Positions 1 to 8,399 of a stretch of 64,000 nucleotides of DNA are shown here, piece after piece; position 1 is the stretch's first letter; each line of letters begins with the position of its first letter. The stretch spans positions 3,158,001 through 3,222,000 of the forward strand of contig NZ_CP116805.1 of assembly GCF_028463845.1 (NCBI RefSeq), written 5' to 3'. The stretch comes from Gimibacter soli. GTDB taxonomy: Bacteria > Pseudomonadota > Alphaproteobacteria > Sphingomonadales > Kordiimonadaceae. The notes below the pieces were generated by a model. It ran no database searches. It saw only the letters and a program-made list of their open reading frames with translations, and had not been told where the DNA came from. The translations under genes were made by a program, and so were the position numbers.

Positions 1-1385
1 AGCTCCGTCTTGTATTGGGTAAGGTCCATTTCGGCGGACTCGCTACCCTTGACGAGCCATTCCTCGGCCTCACCGCGGTTCATGCCCTGCCCGTGAATGG
101 CCAGATCGTATAGCTTGTCGTAGGCATAGGGGAAGTCGGCCGCCACTTCCTTCAGGCTGGCAATGCCCGCCTTCAAGTCCCGAGCACCACCGTGCCCTTC
201 CACCTGCATGTAGCCAAGCAGATAGCGCGCAGCCTTTACCCCCGCGGCGTCCGCTGTGATGAAATAGGAACGGGCTTCGGCCATTTCCGTGGCACTACCT
301 TTGCCATCGTCCCACAGGTAGGTCGCAAGGTCTGTGAGCGCATCTGCGTCACCACCTGCTGCTGCCTTTCGTGCCCATGCAATGGCCGCCGTACGGTCGG
401 CGTCCTGCCCGAACCCGTTGAACAGATTGTTGGCGAGTGTGCTTTGTGCGCCCTTATGGCCTTGGCCGGCCGCACGTTCGAACCAGCCATTGGCCCGCGC
501 CTGATCCTGATCGACATTGTCACCCTGCTCTTCGCGGGGATCGCCCAGCAATCCTGCAACAATTTCGTGCCGCTGAGCGTCCGCCTCATTCAGCACGATG
601 CCGGCAGAGAACTGGGCATCTGCGTACCCGGCCTCTCCTGCTTTTTCAAACCAGCTCAGGGCCTTGGCCTGGTCACGGGCTGCATAGTCGCTATCGTAAT
701 AGAAGATACCCGCCGCGAACATTTCCCTGGGCTCCGTCAGGGCTTCCAGCGCCTCGCGCGCCTCTTTACTGCCCTGCTCGGTGGCAAGAACATACCAGGC
801 AATCCCCTGGTCCTTGTTCTCCTCGACTTCATGGCCGTAATAGTAATAGCGCCCGAGCATCCAGGACGCGGCGGCGAGATCGCCGTCAGAGGCCGTCACC
901 AGATACTCGATCGCCTTCGCCGAATCCTTTTTGACACCTTCGACCGGGATGTCGCCCATATAGATGCCGGCCAACATATAGCTCGCCTCCGGCACTTTCA
1001 CGCCGTCAAGTCGCCAGAGATAGCCAAGCCCCCGCGGCAAATCGCGCAGCGCTTCGTCCTGCCCCAAGAGAATGGTCGCAGCTCCGTAATAGCCCTTCTC
1101 ATAGCCGAGACTTGCCGCCTTCTCGAACCAGGTGAGAGCGGCTTTCTTGTCCAGCGCCACTCCGGCACCGTTCAGATAGGCAGTGGCGAGCGTATAGGCA
1201 GCTTCACCGACGCCGGCGTCAGCGGCCTTACGATAAAGCTCCATTGCTTTCGTCATGTCGCCTGCCTTATGGGCAACGACCGCCTGATTATAGAATTCAT
1301 ATTTCGACTGTGCCGTTGCTGGCGCAGCCCAGAGGCTGACACCGAGCCCCGCCGTCAGAATGATCTTTGAAAACCGATTTTTCAT
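1..1385 (-). CDS. Sel1/TPR-like repeat protein, secreted (3' part outside window)
   Basis: The reading frame opens with ATG at 1385 and stays open to the window edge, so the C-terminus is missing; about 461 codons are visible. The product begins with a signal peptide (MKNRFSKIILTAGLGVSLWA, then APATAQ), predicting export. The rest is a run of roughly nine or ten Sel1-type helical repeats of about 36 residues, with recurring patterns such as ALTWFEKAASLGYEKG and ALSWFEKAGEAGYADAQ. Sel1 proteins are protein-interaction scaffolds, in bacteria often linked to envelope stress, secretion or signalling; nothing here specifies the partner. The next gene upstream on the same strand ends 75 bases away, so co-transcription is possible but not shown. 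Confidence 0.85.
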   Translation of the reverse strand, partial: MKNRFSKIILTAGLGVSLWAAPATAQSKYEFYNQAVVAHKAGDMTKAMELYRKAADAGVGEAAYTLATAYLNGAGVALDKKAALTWFEKAASLGYEKGYYGAATILLGQDEALRDLPRGLGYLWRLDGVKVPEASYMLAGIYMGDIPVEGVKKDSAKAIEYLVTASDGDLAAASWMLGRYYYYGHEVEENKDQGIAWYVLATEQGSKEAREALEALTEPREMFAAGIFYYDSDYAARDQAKALSWFEKAGEAGYADAQFSAGIVLNEADAQRHEIVAGLLGDPREEQGDNVDQDQARANGWFERAAGQGHKGAQSTLANNLFNGFGQDADRTAAIAWARKAAAGGDADALTDLATYLWDDGKGSATEMAEARSYFITADAAGVKAARYLLGYMQVEGHGGARDLKAGIASLKEVAADFPYAYDKLYDLAIHGQGMNRGEAEEWLVKGSESAEMDLTQYKTE

Positions 1386-1460
1386 GATTGCATACCCCCA
1401 AACTCGAACCGAAAACACGATTTGAGAACGGGTTTCATGTTTTTGTCAATCTACTGAAAT

Positions 1461-1880
1461 TCAACCGGTTTCAATACTGTATGAGACTGCAGCGAGACGA
1501 TGCGCGTCATTGTCATCGGCACGCCAGCAACCGGTTACCGTTTCCTCTCCGGTTACGGCAGTGATGAGCCATATCCAACCGGGCTCGACCGAGCGGGCAC
1601 GGTCTTCATCAGAAGGCTCAGGCCTGCCGTTTGGATGGCTGTGCCACACCCCCGCAATCGCCGGGCCGCCCTCGCGCGCTTCACGGTGCAGGCGCAGGAG
1701 AAGGGCGGGATCGATCTCGAAATTACGGGCGGGGTCGGCGTCGGTCACGTTGCGGCTTGGTACATAGCCGGCAATATGATCCCGTGTGCCCAACAGCATG
1801 GCGCAGGCTTCATGCGGGGCAGCCTCCAGGGCCAGCGCCTCCAGTGCATCCAGAAGCCCCGGCGCCAGCGTCACGCTCAT
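1461..1880 (-). CDS. JAB/MPN (JAMM) family metalloprotease-like protein
   Basis: A 139-residue protein with the JAMM zinc signature: Glu24, then His80-Ser-His82, seven residues, Ser90 and Asp93 (H-x-H-x7-S-x2-D). The family includes zinc isopeptidases and prokaryotic enzymes that trim ubiquitin-like or sulfur-carrier proteins, and all visible metal and catalytic residues are kept, so activity is plausible. There is no signal peptide, so it should be cytoplasmic. Its start overlaps the stop of the upstream membrane protein by 4 bases, so translation is probably coupled. The substrate cannot be deduced, since no ubiquitin-like carrier gene is next to it. Confidence 0.85.
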   Translation of the reverse strand: MSVTLAPGLLDALEALALEAAPHEACAMLLGTRDHIAGYVPSRNVTDADPARNFEIDPALLLRLHREAREGGPAIAGVWHSHPNGRPEPSDEDRARSVEPGWIWLITAVTGEETVTGCWRADDNDAHRLAAVSYSIETG

Positions 1881-2248
1881 TTGGGGATATGCACCCAGCG
1901 CTCGGTGCCGGTCGCCTGATCAAGCACAAGGATATGGTCGCCGTCATCGCCCCGGAAGGTCAGCACCAGCCGGTTGCCCGAAAGCGAGGTCGAAACAAGC
2001 GTAGCGCCATCGGGACGCTTGATGCTGATTTCGCCGGCAACCATGGGCACGGGGGCGGCGACAGCCACCTCGGCGGTTTCCACCGGCTGCGGCTCATCCC
2101 CGAGCCCCGTCATGATCTTCGTCACGATGGCAACGAGCATACCGACAATGGCAATGCCCAGCACGATGACGAGGACCTTCAGCCACATGGGCGGACGGTC
2201 ATACTCAACATCCTCACCGGGCGTGACTTTTGGGTCGGCAGCAGCCAT
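1877..2248 (-). CDS. small single-pass membrane protein (DUF6476-like)
   Basis: A 123-residue protein of unknown function. The first 20 residues are charged and cytoplasmic; one transmembrane helix covers about residues 22-45 (WLKVLVIVLGIAIVGMLVA). The outer part, about 70-120, looks like a small beta-rich domain with hydrophobic/polar alternation. The start at 2248 has a good ribosome site (GGAGA seven bases upstream). It lies between rluD (divergent, start codons only 11 bases apart) and the JAMM gene it overlaps. From memory this resembles DUF6476 proteins that sit beside rluD in other alphaproteobacteria; that assignment is not verified. Confidence 0.75.
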   Translation of the reverse strand: MAAADPKVTPGEDVEYDRPPMWLKVLVIVLGIAIVGMLVAIVTKIMTGLGDEPQPVETAEVAVAAPVPMVAGEISIKRPDGATLVSTSLSGNRLVLTFRGDDGDHILVLDQATGTERWVHIPK

Positions 2249-2259
2249 ATAGTGTCTCC

Positions 2260-3315
2260 ATGAACGAGAAGCCGAACGACGAAATCGACGATGAGGAGCT
2301 TGACGGCGCAGATAGCGCCGCGAGCAGCCTGAGCGCCACGGTGCCCGAAGGCACCGGCGGGCGGCTGGACCGGTTTCTGGCCGAAGCCTTTGCCGACCTG
2401 TCGCGCTCGCGGATCAAGGCCCTCATCGAGGAAGGCAATGTGCGCCTGAATAGCGCCAAAGCCCCCGGCACCATACTCAGCGCCTCGCGCGCGGTCAAAC
2501 CCGGCGAGAGCTTCTCTGTGCTGATCCCGCCGCCCGAGGCGCCCTTGCCGCTGCCCGAGGATATCCCGCTGGATGTAGTTTACGAGGACGCGCACCTGAT
2601 CGTCATCAACAAGGCGCCGGGCATGGTGGTGCATCCCGCAGCCGGCAGCCCCAATGGCACGCTTGTGAATGCGCTTCTCTACCATTGCGGCGACAGCCTA
2701 TCCGGCATCGGCGGGGTGAAGCGCCCGGGCATCGTGCACCGGATCGACAAGGACACCTCCGGCCTTCTGGTGATGGCAAAGCATGACAAGGCGCATACGG
2801 GCCTTGCCGTGCAGTTTGCCGACCATAGTATCGAACGGCTCTATGCCGCCGTTTGCCGGGGCATCCCTTCGCCGGTCGCCGGCCGCATCGAAGGCAATAT
2901 CGCGCGCCACCCGGTGGACCGCAAACGCATGGCCGTGACACCCACAGGCGGCAAATGGGCCGCCACCCACTATCGCACCATCCATGCCTTCGCCCATAAT
3001 GGCCATCCGGTGGCTGCCCTCATCGAATGCAAGCTCGAGACCGGCCGCACCCATCAGGTGCGGGTGCACATGACCCATATCGGCCATCCGCTTGTCGGCG
3101 ACCCCGTTTATGGCCGCAACCACAAGCTGCCCTCCACCACGCCGGCAGCGGCGCGCGGGGCCATTCTCGGCTTCACCCGGCAGGCGCTGCATGCCCGCGT
3201 TCTGGGATTTGTGCATCCGGTGACCGGCGAGACCTTGAGATTTGAAAGCGAACTCCCACATGACATGACGTCGCTCCTGAACGCGCTTGATCCCATGCGC
3301 CTCGGCGACACCTGA
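2260..3315 (+). CDS. rluD: 23S rRNA pseudouridine synthase RluD
   Basis: A 351-residue RluA-family enzyme that isomerises uridines in helix 69 of 23S rRNA. An S4 RNA-binding domain spans about residues 33-80 (GGRLDRFLAE, then RSRIKALIEEGNVRLN). The catalytic motif HRIDKDTSG is at 160-168 with the nucleophile Asp163. The C-terminal KLETGRTHQVRVHM block is typical of RluA/RluD. A TTG ten codons upstream is in frame, but ATG at 2260 is the more natural start because the longer version would run into the divergent gene. The first 25 residues are acidic. No strong ribosome site is visible. RluC is an alternative, but the context beside rpoH favours RluD. Confidence 0.93.
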   Translation: MNEKPNDEIDDEELDGADSAASSLSATVPEGTGGRLDRFLAEAFADLSRSRIKALIEEGNVRLNSAKAPGTILSASRAVKPGESFSVLIPPPEAPLPLPEDIPLDVVYEDAHLIVINKAPGMVVHPAAGSPNGTLVNALLYHCGDSLSGIGGVKRPGIVHRIDKDTSGLLVMAKHDKAHTGLAVQFADHSIERLYAAVCRGIPSPVAGRIEGNIARHPVDRKRMAVTPTGGKWAATHYRTIHAFAHNGHPVAALIECKLETGRTHQVRVHMTHIGHPLVGDPVYGRNHKLPSTTPAAARGAILGFTRQALHARVLGFVHPVTGETLRFESELPHDMTSLLNALDPMRLGDT

Positions 3316-3438
3316 AAGAAGCCACCCCCGCCCGCCGATCATCGGAAGGTGATTTGACGGAGACGGTGGCTTGTTGCATGGTCATGAGAAGAAATTCGGT
3401 CAGAAACCGAAGCGTTTGCGACAAGAGAGGAACCAAGC

Positions 3439-4344
3439 ATGACAGCGATTCAGAGCAATCTGCCGACCCTGTCCCCGGAAGGAAGCCTCAGCCAGTATCT
3501 GCAGGAAATCCGCCGTTTCCCCATGCTGGAAGCGGGCGAGGAATATATGCTTGCCAAAGCCTGGGCCGAGCATGAGGACAGCAAGGCCGCCCACAAGCTC
3601 GTTACCTCGCACCTGCGGCTGGTGGCAAAGATCGCCATGGGCTATCGCGGCTACGGCCTGCCGATTGCCGACCTTATCTCCGAAGGCAACGTCGGCATGA
3701 TGCAGGCGGTGAAGCGCTTTGACCCCGAAAAAGGCTTCCGCCTTTCCACTTACGCCATGTGGTGGATCCGCGCCGCCATTCAGGAATATATCCTGCGCAG
3801 CTGGTCGCTCGTGAAAATCGGCACCACCGCCGCACAGAAGAAACTGTTCTTCAACCTGCGTCGCCTGAAAGGCAAAATTCTGGCACTGGACGAAAGCGAC
3901 AGCACGCTGAAGCCCGAACAGATCACCAAGATCGCGACCGAGCTTGCCGTTTCCGAAGACGATGTCATCACCATGAACGGCCGCCTGTCGGCAATGGATC
4001 ATTCGCTGAATGCGCCGTTGAAGGCAGATACCGAAGGTGAATGGCAGGACTGGCTGGTGGATGAAAGTCCCGATCAGGAAACGGTCGTGGCCGAAGCCGA
4101 GGAAATGGACCAGCGCCGTGCACTTCTCGTGGACGCCATGAAGGACCTGAATGAGCGCGAGCGGCACATCCTGACCGCCCGCCGCCTGACGGAACCCGCA
4201 ACCACACTTGAAGACCTCAGCCAGGAATACGGCATCAGCCGCGAGCGGGTCCGCCAGATCGAGGTACGCGCGTTTGAGAAGGTCCAGAAGGCGATCCGGA
4301 CAGCCGCTGAGGCAACTGGCGCCGGCAATCTTGTCGACGCCTGA
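3439..4344 (+). CDS. rpoH: heat-shock sigma factor RpoH (sigma-32)
   Basis: A 301-residue group 3/4-type sigma-70 family factor that directs RNA polymerase to heat-shock promoters. Region 2 is complete, with STYAMWWIRAAIQEYILRSW at about 103-122. The diagnostic RpoH box QKKLFFNLR lies at 133-141. Region 4 carries the helix-turn-helix EYGISRERVRQIEVRAFEKV near the C-terminus. GAGAGGAACC precedes the ATG as the ribosome site. About 80 bases upstream a TTGACG element stands 17 bases from a poor -10 (CATGGT), so the promoter is uncertain. Followed by a rho-independent terminator. The window cannot show whether a second rpoH exists, as in many alphaproteobacteria. Confidence 0.97.
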   Translation: MTAIQSNLPTLSPEGSLSQYLQEIRRFPMLEAGEEYMLAKAWAEHEDSKAAHKLVTSHLRLVAKIAMGYRGYGLPIADLISEGNVGMMQAVKRFDPEKGFRLSTYAMWWIRAAIQEYILRSWSLVKIGTTAAQKKLFFNLRRLKGKILALDESDSTLKPEQITKIATELAVSEDDVITMNGRLSAMDHSLNAPLKADTEGEWQDWLVDESPDQETVVAEAEEMDQRRALLVDAMKDLNERERHILTARRLTEPATTLEDLSQEYGISRERVRQIEVRAFEKVQKAIRTAAEATGAGNLVDA

Positions 4345-4368
4345 ACGGCACATCCAAATTTCAGATAG

Positions 4369-4869
4369 TCAGGAACCCGACCCTTCGTGGTCGGGTTTCG
4401 TTTCTACGGGACTGACTAGTATTTCCCCACCCCACTGCTCGATCAGCGTCTGGCGCTGTTTCGTCAGTTGCCGCAGCCGTTCCTGCGAGAAACTTTGCAG
4501 GACAACCGCCGCCACGATCGGTCCCATGAAAACGAGGCCATAGCCGAAGGCGGCGCCGGCAAAGGCAAGCGCGAGACCATAGGTGTCGAAGACCGGCGGA
4601 TTCATCACTTGCTGGCTGGGGCCTGCAATCGCCGCCAGAACACCGGCAAGGTTCGACAGGCCGACGATCTGCGCCTTGAGGCCCGCGTATATGCCAGTGG
4701 CAGTGTAAACAATCACGATCGTCGGGATCATGCCGAAGCACAGCAGTGCTGCAACGGGCATGTTGAAGACGGCAAGCCCGGCCACCAGCAGCATGAAAAG
4801 CGGCATCAGCCGTGCACCCACGCTCGGTGCCCGTCGCATCCTTATCTGCTTGTTGCCGCCTCTGCGCAT
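4369..4869 (-). CDS. polytopic membrane protein, partner of the upstream pseudokinase
   Basis: A 166-residue protein I cannot assign to a family. The N-terminus is very basic (MRRGGNKQIRMRR). Hydrophobic segments follow at about 20-38, 41-58, 67-84 and 97-125, giving three or four membrane helices. The last 35 residues are hydrophilic and end in a charged tail, probably cytoplasmic. It starts 15 bases after the stop of the 675-residue pseudokinase, with AAGGAG upstream, so the two genes almost certainly share a transcript. Its last codons carry the rpoH terminator hairpin. A role as membrane anchor or partner of the pseudokinase is inference from position only. Confidence 0.75.
   Translation of the reverse strand: MRRGGNKQIRMRRAPSVGARLMPLFMLLVAGLAVFNMPVAALLCFGMIPTIVIVYTATGIYAGLKAQIVGLSNLAGVLAAIAGPSQQVMNPPVFDTYGLALAFAGAAFGYGLVFMGPIVAAVVLQSFSQERLRQLTKQRQTLIEQWGGEILVSPVETKPDHEGSGS
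4374..4403 (+). terminator. rho-independent terminator of rpoH
   Basis: A perfect 9-bp stem (AACCCGACC at 4374-4382 with GGTCGGGTT at 4389-4397) with a 6-base loop, followed by TCGTTTC. It begins 29 bases after the rpoH stop codon. It lies entirely inside the last codons of the convergent membrane-protein gene, so the two genes share this stretch. Confidence 0.8.
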
Positions 4870-4884
4870 CTTCGGCCTAACTCC

Positions 4885-6912
4885 TTACAACACAATCAGC
4901 GTCATGCCGAAGACCGCTAGGCCCGTGGCAATCATGCGCGCGGCCTTCAGCCCCTTCATCTGGGCTTCGGGGTCGGCCGCTGTCATCTTGCGGGCAAGCC
5001 GCATGCGGTCCCGCTCGATCTGGACCATCACCTGACGCACCTGCGCAAACTCGGCGGCATCCTCGTGGCTCAGGCGACTGACATTCACCTCGCGGACAAG
5101 GCGGGCGATATCGCCGCTTTTCTTGACCTTCTCGACCAGCTTCTCGACCCCTTCGCGCCGCGCCTTGCTCCGCAGCTTCTTGATCGCGGCACCCAGCCCC
5201 TCGGTCACCTTTGCCGTCAGGTTGGGCAGGGACGGTATCTTGAGCTGCGCCTGCAGGGTTCCAAAAAACTCGGCCACAATCGTGTTGAACCGCGCCGGGT
5301 CACCCTGTGCCGCTGCCATCTGGTTGATATAGCGTTCAAGATCCAGCCCGTGTACGGCGCAGAAGGCCGCGATATGCCGGTCATACATGGCGGTATCCCC
5401 CCCGCCAGTGCCGGCCAACCGGTCGAGCGCCATGATCAGCTGCCTGACCGACCCGATCCAGACGCTCTTGAAACGCGAGGACTGGCAGGGCAAGGCGGAA
5501 TTCAGCTCATACAGAACCCGCTCCATCCCCTTCCCGAGCTGGCGGCTGCTCGACATGTCGAAATATTTGCGCAGCGCCGTTGAATGGCCGAGCAGACGAC
5601 CGCTCTTGTCCGCTGAAATATCGACAAGCGTCGCGATGAAAGGGGATTCCAGCAGTTCATCAAGGGCTGCAAGTGCGTCCTTGTCGTCCCGCGCAAAGGC
5701 ATCGGCGATAACGGCAGGGAAGGCATCAAGGAACAGCGAAAGCGACTTGTAGCGGATCGGCCCCGTCGGATCGAGGAACATGCAGACCCGCGCCACCATC
5801 TCGAAGTCGGCATTGCGGCCCGCACCCATCGTATCACCGGGGCGCACGGCAAGCGCGCGGTCCAGCTTTTCGGTGAAGATCACATCGCGCAGGCTTTGCT
5901 GAACCCACATGGGGAAGTCGAGCTTGCGAAGAAACTTGGCGGCCGCCACCGGATTGCGCCCGAAGGCATCGGCCATCAGGCGGCGATCCACATAGGCCGT
6001 GCCTTCGAATTTCGACGGCCGGTTCATTGCCCATGATTTCATCGGCGTGCGCTTCGGCGCGGTATTGCCTTCGTACCAGGCGATCACGTCGGACGCGACC
6101 CAGCGCGCTTCGGGCTCATCCGCCATCAGGCCGCGCAGTAACACGCCGAGCGTACCCGGCACATCCCGGCCGCCAGAGAGCGCCCAGAAGGAACCCTGGT
6201 TGACCCTTGCGGTTAGCAGGCTGTCCCGGTCCCTGCCATTCCAGAGCATTTCCCCGAAATAGAGACACTGCAGCGTAGCACCAAGCTGGTAATAGTCCGC
6301 GGCCTCGCTGCCCTGCCCGCGCCCGGCATCCTGTGCGAACGCAAGTTCCAAGGGTTCAAGCCCCATCGGTTGCTTGTAGCCGGCGGGAGTGCTGTAGCAT
6401 TCGCCAAGCACGATATCTTCGCTATCCTTGTTGGCGAAATAGATGGACGTCGGGCGGATGCAGCGGTGATAGACCCCGCGCTTGTGAAGACCGGCAAGCG
6501 CCTTCAACAGCTGCAGGGCGATGCTCTGGCGCAGACGGCCCGTATTCAGCTTCGGGTGCGCCTCCCCCTTCTGCCCAAGAAGCGGGCCGCCGGTCGGGCG
6601 CTCAAAGATGGTAACAAGGCGCTGCTTGATCCCCCCCGGCAGGTCAACATTCATGAGCCCGCGTTCTATGGGGCAAATGAGCGATGCGATCGGATCGTCG
6701 GAAAGGTGCTTGAAAACTGTATTGCGGACGGAAACCGTGGGATTGTGGACCAGCGCATAATAGGGCCGGTCAGAATGCTCACCGTCCACAACCATATAGG
6801 CGTCACCGCCCGGGGTTGAAAACTCGGGCAGCGGCTTCGATGTATCGATGCGGAAGCGTTCGCTAAACGCGTTCGCCTCGTTTGGCACCGGAACCTGTTC
6901 GCTACTCACCAC
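4885..6912 (-). CDS. tail-anchored protein-kinase-like protein with degenerate catalytic motifs (pseudokinase)
   Basis: A 675-residue protein starting at a GTG with GGAG just upstream. Residues about 40-300 resemble a kinase C-lobe: a helix LQLLKALAGLHKRGVYHR leads into HRC at 149-151 where active kinases have HRD, and the following K-P-x-N reads R-P-T-S. The DFG position reads LGEC (169-172). The structural Asp of helix F (D206, in DYYQLG) is kept. No glycine-rich loop or VAIK lysine is recognisable. Residues 300-600 are helical and unassigned; 560-655 is charged and probably coiled coil; 660-675 is a C-terminal membrane segment (MIATGLAVFGMTLIVL), so it should be tail-anchored facing the cytoplasm. 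It is 134 bases downstream of purA on the same strand. Catalysis looks unlikely; a scaffold or nucleotide-sensing role is inference. Confidence 0.8.
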   Translation of the reverse strand: MVSSEQVPVPNEANAFSERFRIDTSKPLPEFSTPGGDAYMVVDGEHSDRPYYALVHNPTVSVRNTVFKHLSDDPIASLICPIERGLMNVDLPGGIKQRLVTIFERPTGGPLLGQKGEAHPKLNTGRLRQSIALQLLKALAGLHKRGVYHRCIRPTSIYFANKDSEDIVLGECYSTPAGYKQPMGLEPLELAFAQDAGRGQGSEAADYYQLGATLQCLYFGEMLWNGRDRDSLLTARVNQGSFWALSGGRDVPGTLGVLLRGLMADEPEARWVASDVIAWYEGNTAPKRTPMKSWAMNRPSKFEGTAYVDRRLMADAFGRNPVAAAKFLRKLDFPMWVQQSLRDVIFTEKLDRALAVRPGDTMGAGRNADFEMVARVCMFLDPTGPIRYKSLSLFLDAFPAVIADAFARDDKDALAALDELLESPFIATLVDISADKSGRLLGHSTALRKYFDMSSSRQLGKGMERVLYELNSALPCQSSRFKSVWIGSVRQLIMALDRLAGTGGGDTAMYDRHIAAFCAVHGLDLERYINQMAAAQGDPARFNTIVAEFFGTLQAQLKIPSLPNLTAKVTEGLGAAIKKLRSKARREGVEKLVEKVKKSGDIARLVREVNVSRLSHEDAAEFAQVRQVMVQIERDRMRLARKMTAADPEAQMKGLKAARMIATGLAVFGMTLIVL

Positions 6913-7046
6913 GCCATCTCCGCTGCGCCAGACAGCGGTTTCCGCCGGCGCCCCCCGCCGCCAGTAAACCGATGTCCAAACATGGTCGGTACTTTGGCGG
7001 AAACGCCGAGACGATGCAATTGGTTAATAGGGCTGCCCTATGAGCC

Positions 7047-8339
7047 TCAGCCGAGGAAGGGATCCCGCACGAGGATCGTGTCGTCGCGCTCGGGGCTGGT
7101 CGACAGAAGCGCCACGGGCACACCAATCAGCTCCTCGATCCGGCGAATATACTTGATCGCCGTGGCCGGCAGCTGGGCCCACGAGCGGGCGCCGTAGGTG
7201 CTGTCTTTCCAGCCTTCGAGCACTTCATAAACGGGCTCGACAGCCGCTTGGTCTTCCATGCCATACGGCAGGTAATCGACAATTTCGCCCTTGTGCTTGT
7301 AACCGACGCAAACCTTGAGTTCATCAAGGCCGTCAAGCACATCAAGCTTGGTAAGCGCAATGCCATGCACGCCCGAAATGGTCAGCGACTGGCGCACCAG
7401 CACGGCATCGAACCAGCCACAGCGGCGGGCACGACCGGTGACGGTGCCGAACTCGCGGCCCTTTTCGCCGATATACTGGCCGATCTCGTCGTTCAGTTCG
7501 GTCGGGAACGGGCCCGAGCCCACGCGGGTGGTGTAGGCCTTGGTGATGCCGAGAATGTAACCGAGCGACCCCGGCCCCATGCCCGAACCGCCCGATGCCT
7601 GCCCCGCAACCGTATTCGACGAGGTGACGAAAGGATAGGTGCCGTGGTCAACGTCCAGAAGCGTACCTTGCGCGCCCTCGAACAGGACTTTCGAGCCGGC
7701 CTTCTGGGCTTCATCCAGCGTACGCCATACGTTCGAAACATAGGGCAGGATTTTCGGCGCCAGCGCCATCAGCTCGTCGGCGATGGATTTGGCATCAATC
7801 TCCGGATGGCCGAGACCACGCAGCAGCGCGTTGTGGTGGGTCAGTGCGACTTCAAGGCGGGCTTCCACGATCTCGCGCGACTGCAGGTCGCACACGCGGA
7901 TGGCGCGGCGGCCGACCTTATCTTCATAAGCCGGGCCAATGCCGCGGCGGGTGGTGCCGATCTTCACGCCTTTGGTGGCGTCTTCACGGATACCATCGAG
8001 GTCGCGGTGGTAGGGCATGATAAGGGTGGCGTTGGCAGCGATCTGCAGGTTGGCGGGGGATACATCCACACCCTGCCCCTTGATCGCCTCGATTTCCTTC
8101 AGGAGCGCCCAAGGGTCAACGACAACACCGTTGCCGATCACGCTGATCTTGCCACCGCGCACGATGCCCGAAGGCAGCAGCGACAGTTTATAGACCTTGC
8201 CATCGATGACGAGCGTGTGGCCGGCATTGTGCCCGCCCTGGAAGCGCACAACCACGTCGGCGCGTTCGGACAGCCAATCGACAATCTTGCCTTTGCCTTC
8301 GTCGCCCCACTGGGACCCGACGACTACCACATTGCCCAT
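7047..8339 (-). CDS. purA: adenylosuccinate synthetase
   Basis: A 430-residue enzyme that joins IMP and aspartate using GTP, the first committed step of AMP synthesis in the cytoplasm. The N-terminus [20 protein letters not shown] carries the P-loop-like GDEGKGK and catalytic residues of the family; [22 protein letters not shown] and GVAKT-region equivalents ([14 protein letters not shown]) are all present. ATG at 8339 is chosen because it begins directly with the conserved [11 protein letters not shown] block; six codons further upstream are also in frame. It follows hisZ by 60 bases on the same strand. A small inverted repeat (7027-7041, ATAGGGC/GCCCTAT) lies just after the stop codon. Confidence 0.97.
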   Translation of the reverse strand: MGNVVVVGSQWGDEGKGKIVDWLSERADVVVRFQGGHNAGHTLVIDGKVYKLSLLPSGIVRGGKISVIGNGVVVDPWALLKEIEAIKGQGVDVSPANLQIAANATLIMPYHRDLDGIREDATKGVKIGTTRRGIGPAYEDKVGRRAIRVCDLQSREIVEARLEVALTHHNALLRGLGHPEIDAKSIADELMALAPKILPYVSNVWRTLDEAQKAGSKVLFEGAQGTLLDVDHGTYPFVTSSNTVAGQASGGSGMGPGSLGYILGITKAYTTRVGSGPFPTELNDEIGQYIGEKGREFGTVTGRARRCGWFDAVLVRQSLTISGVHGIALTKLDVLDGLDELKVCVGYKHKGEIVDYLPYGMEDQAAVEPVYEVLEGWKDSTYGARSWAQLPATAIKYIRRIEELIGVPVALLSTSPERDDTILVRDPFLG

Positions 8340-8399
8340 GACTATACCCCTTATCACCGTTGGAAAGGCCCGATCCGGGCCGGATTTCGCGCTGAAACG

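Noticed and set aside
192-1370. Plus-strand open frame of about 392 codons at the left edge
   Set aside because: The minus strand encodes a signal peptide and clear Sel1 repeats through the same stretch.
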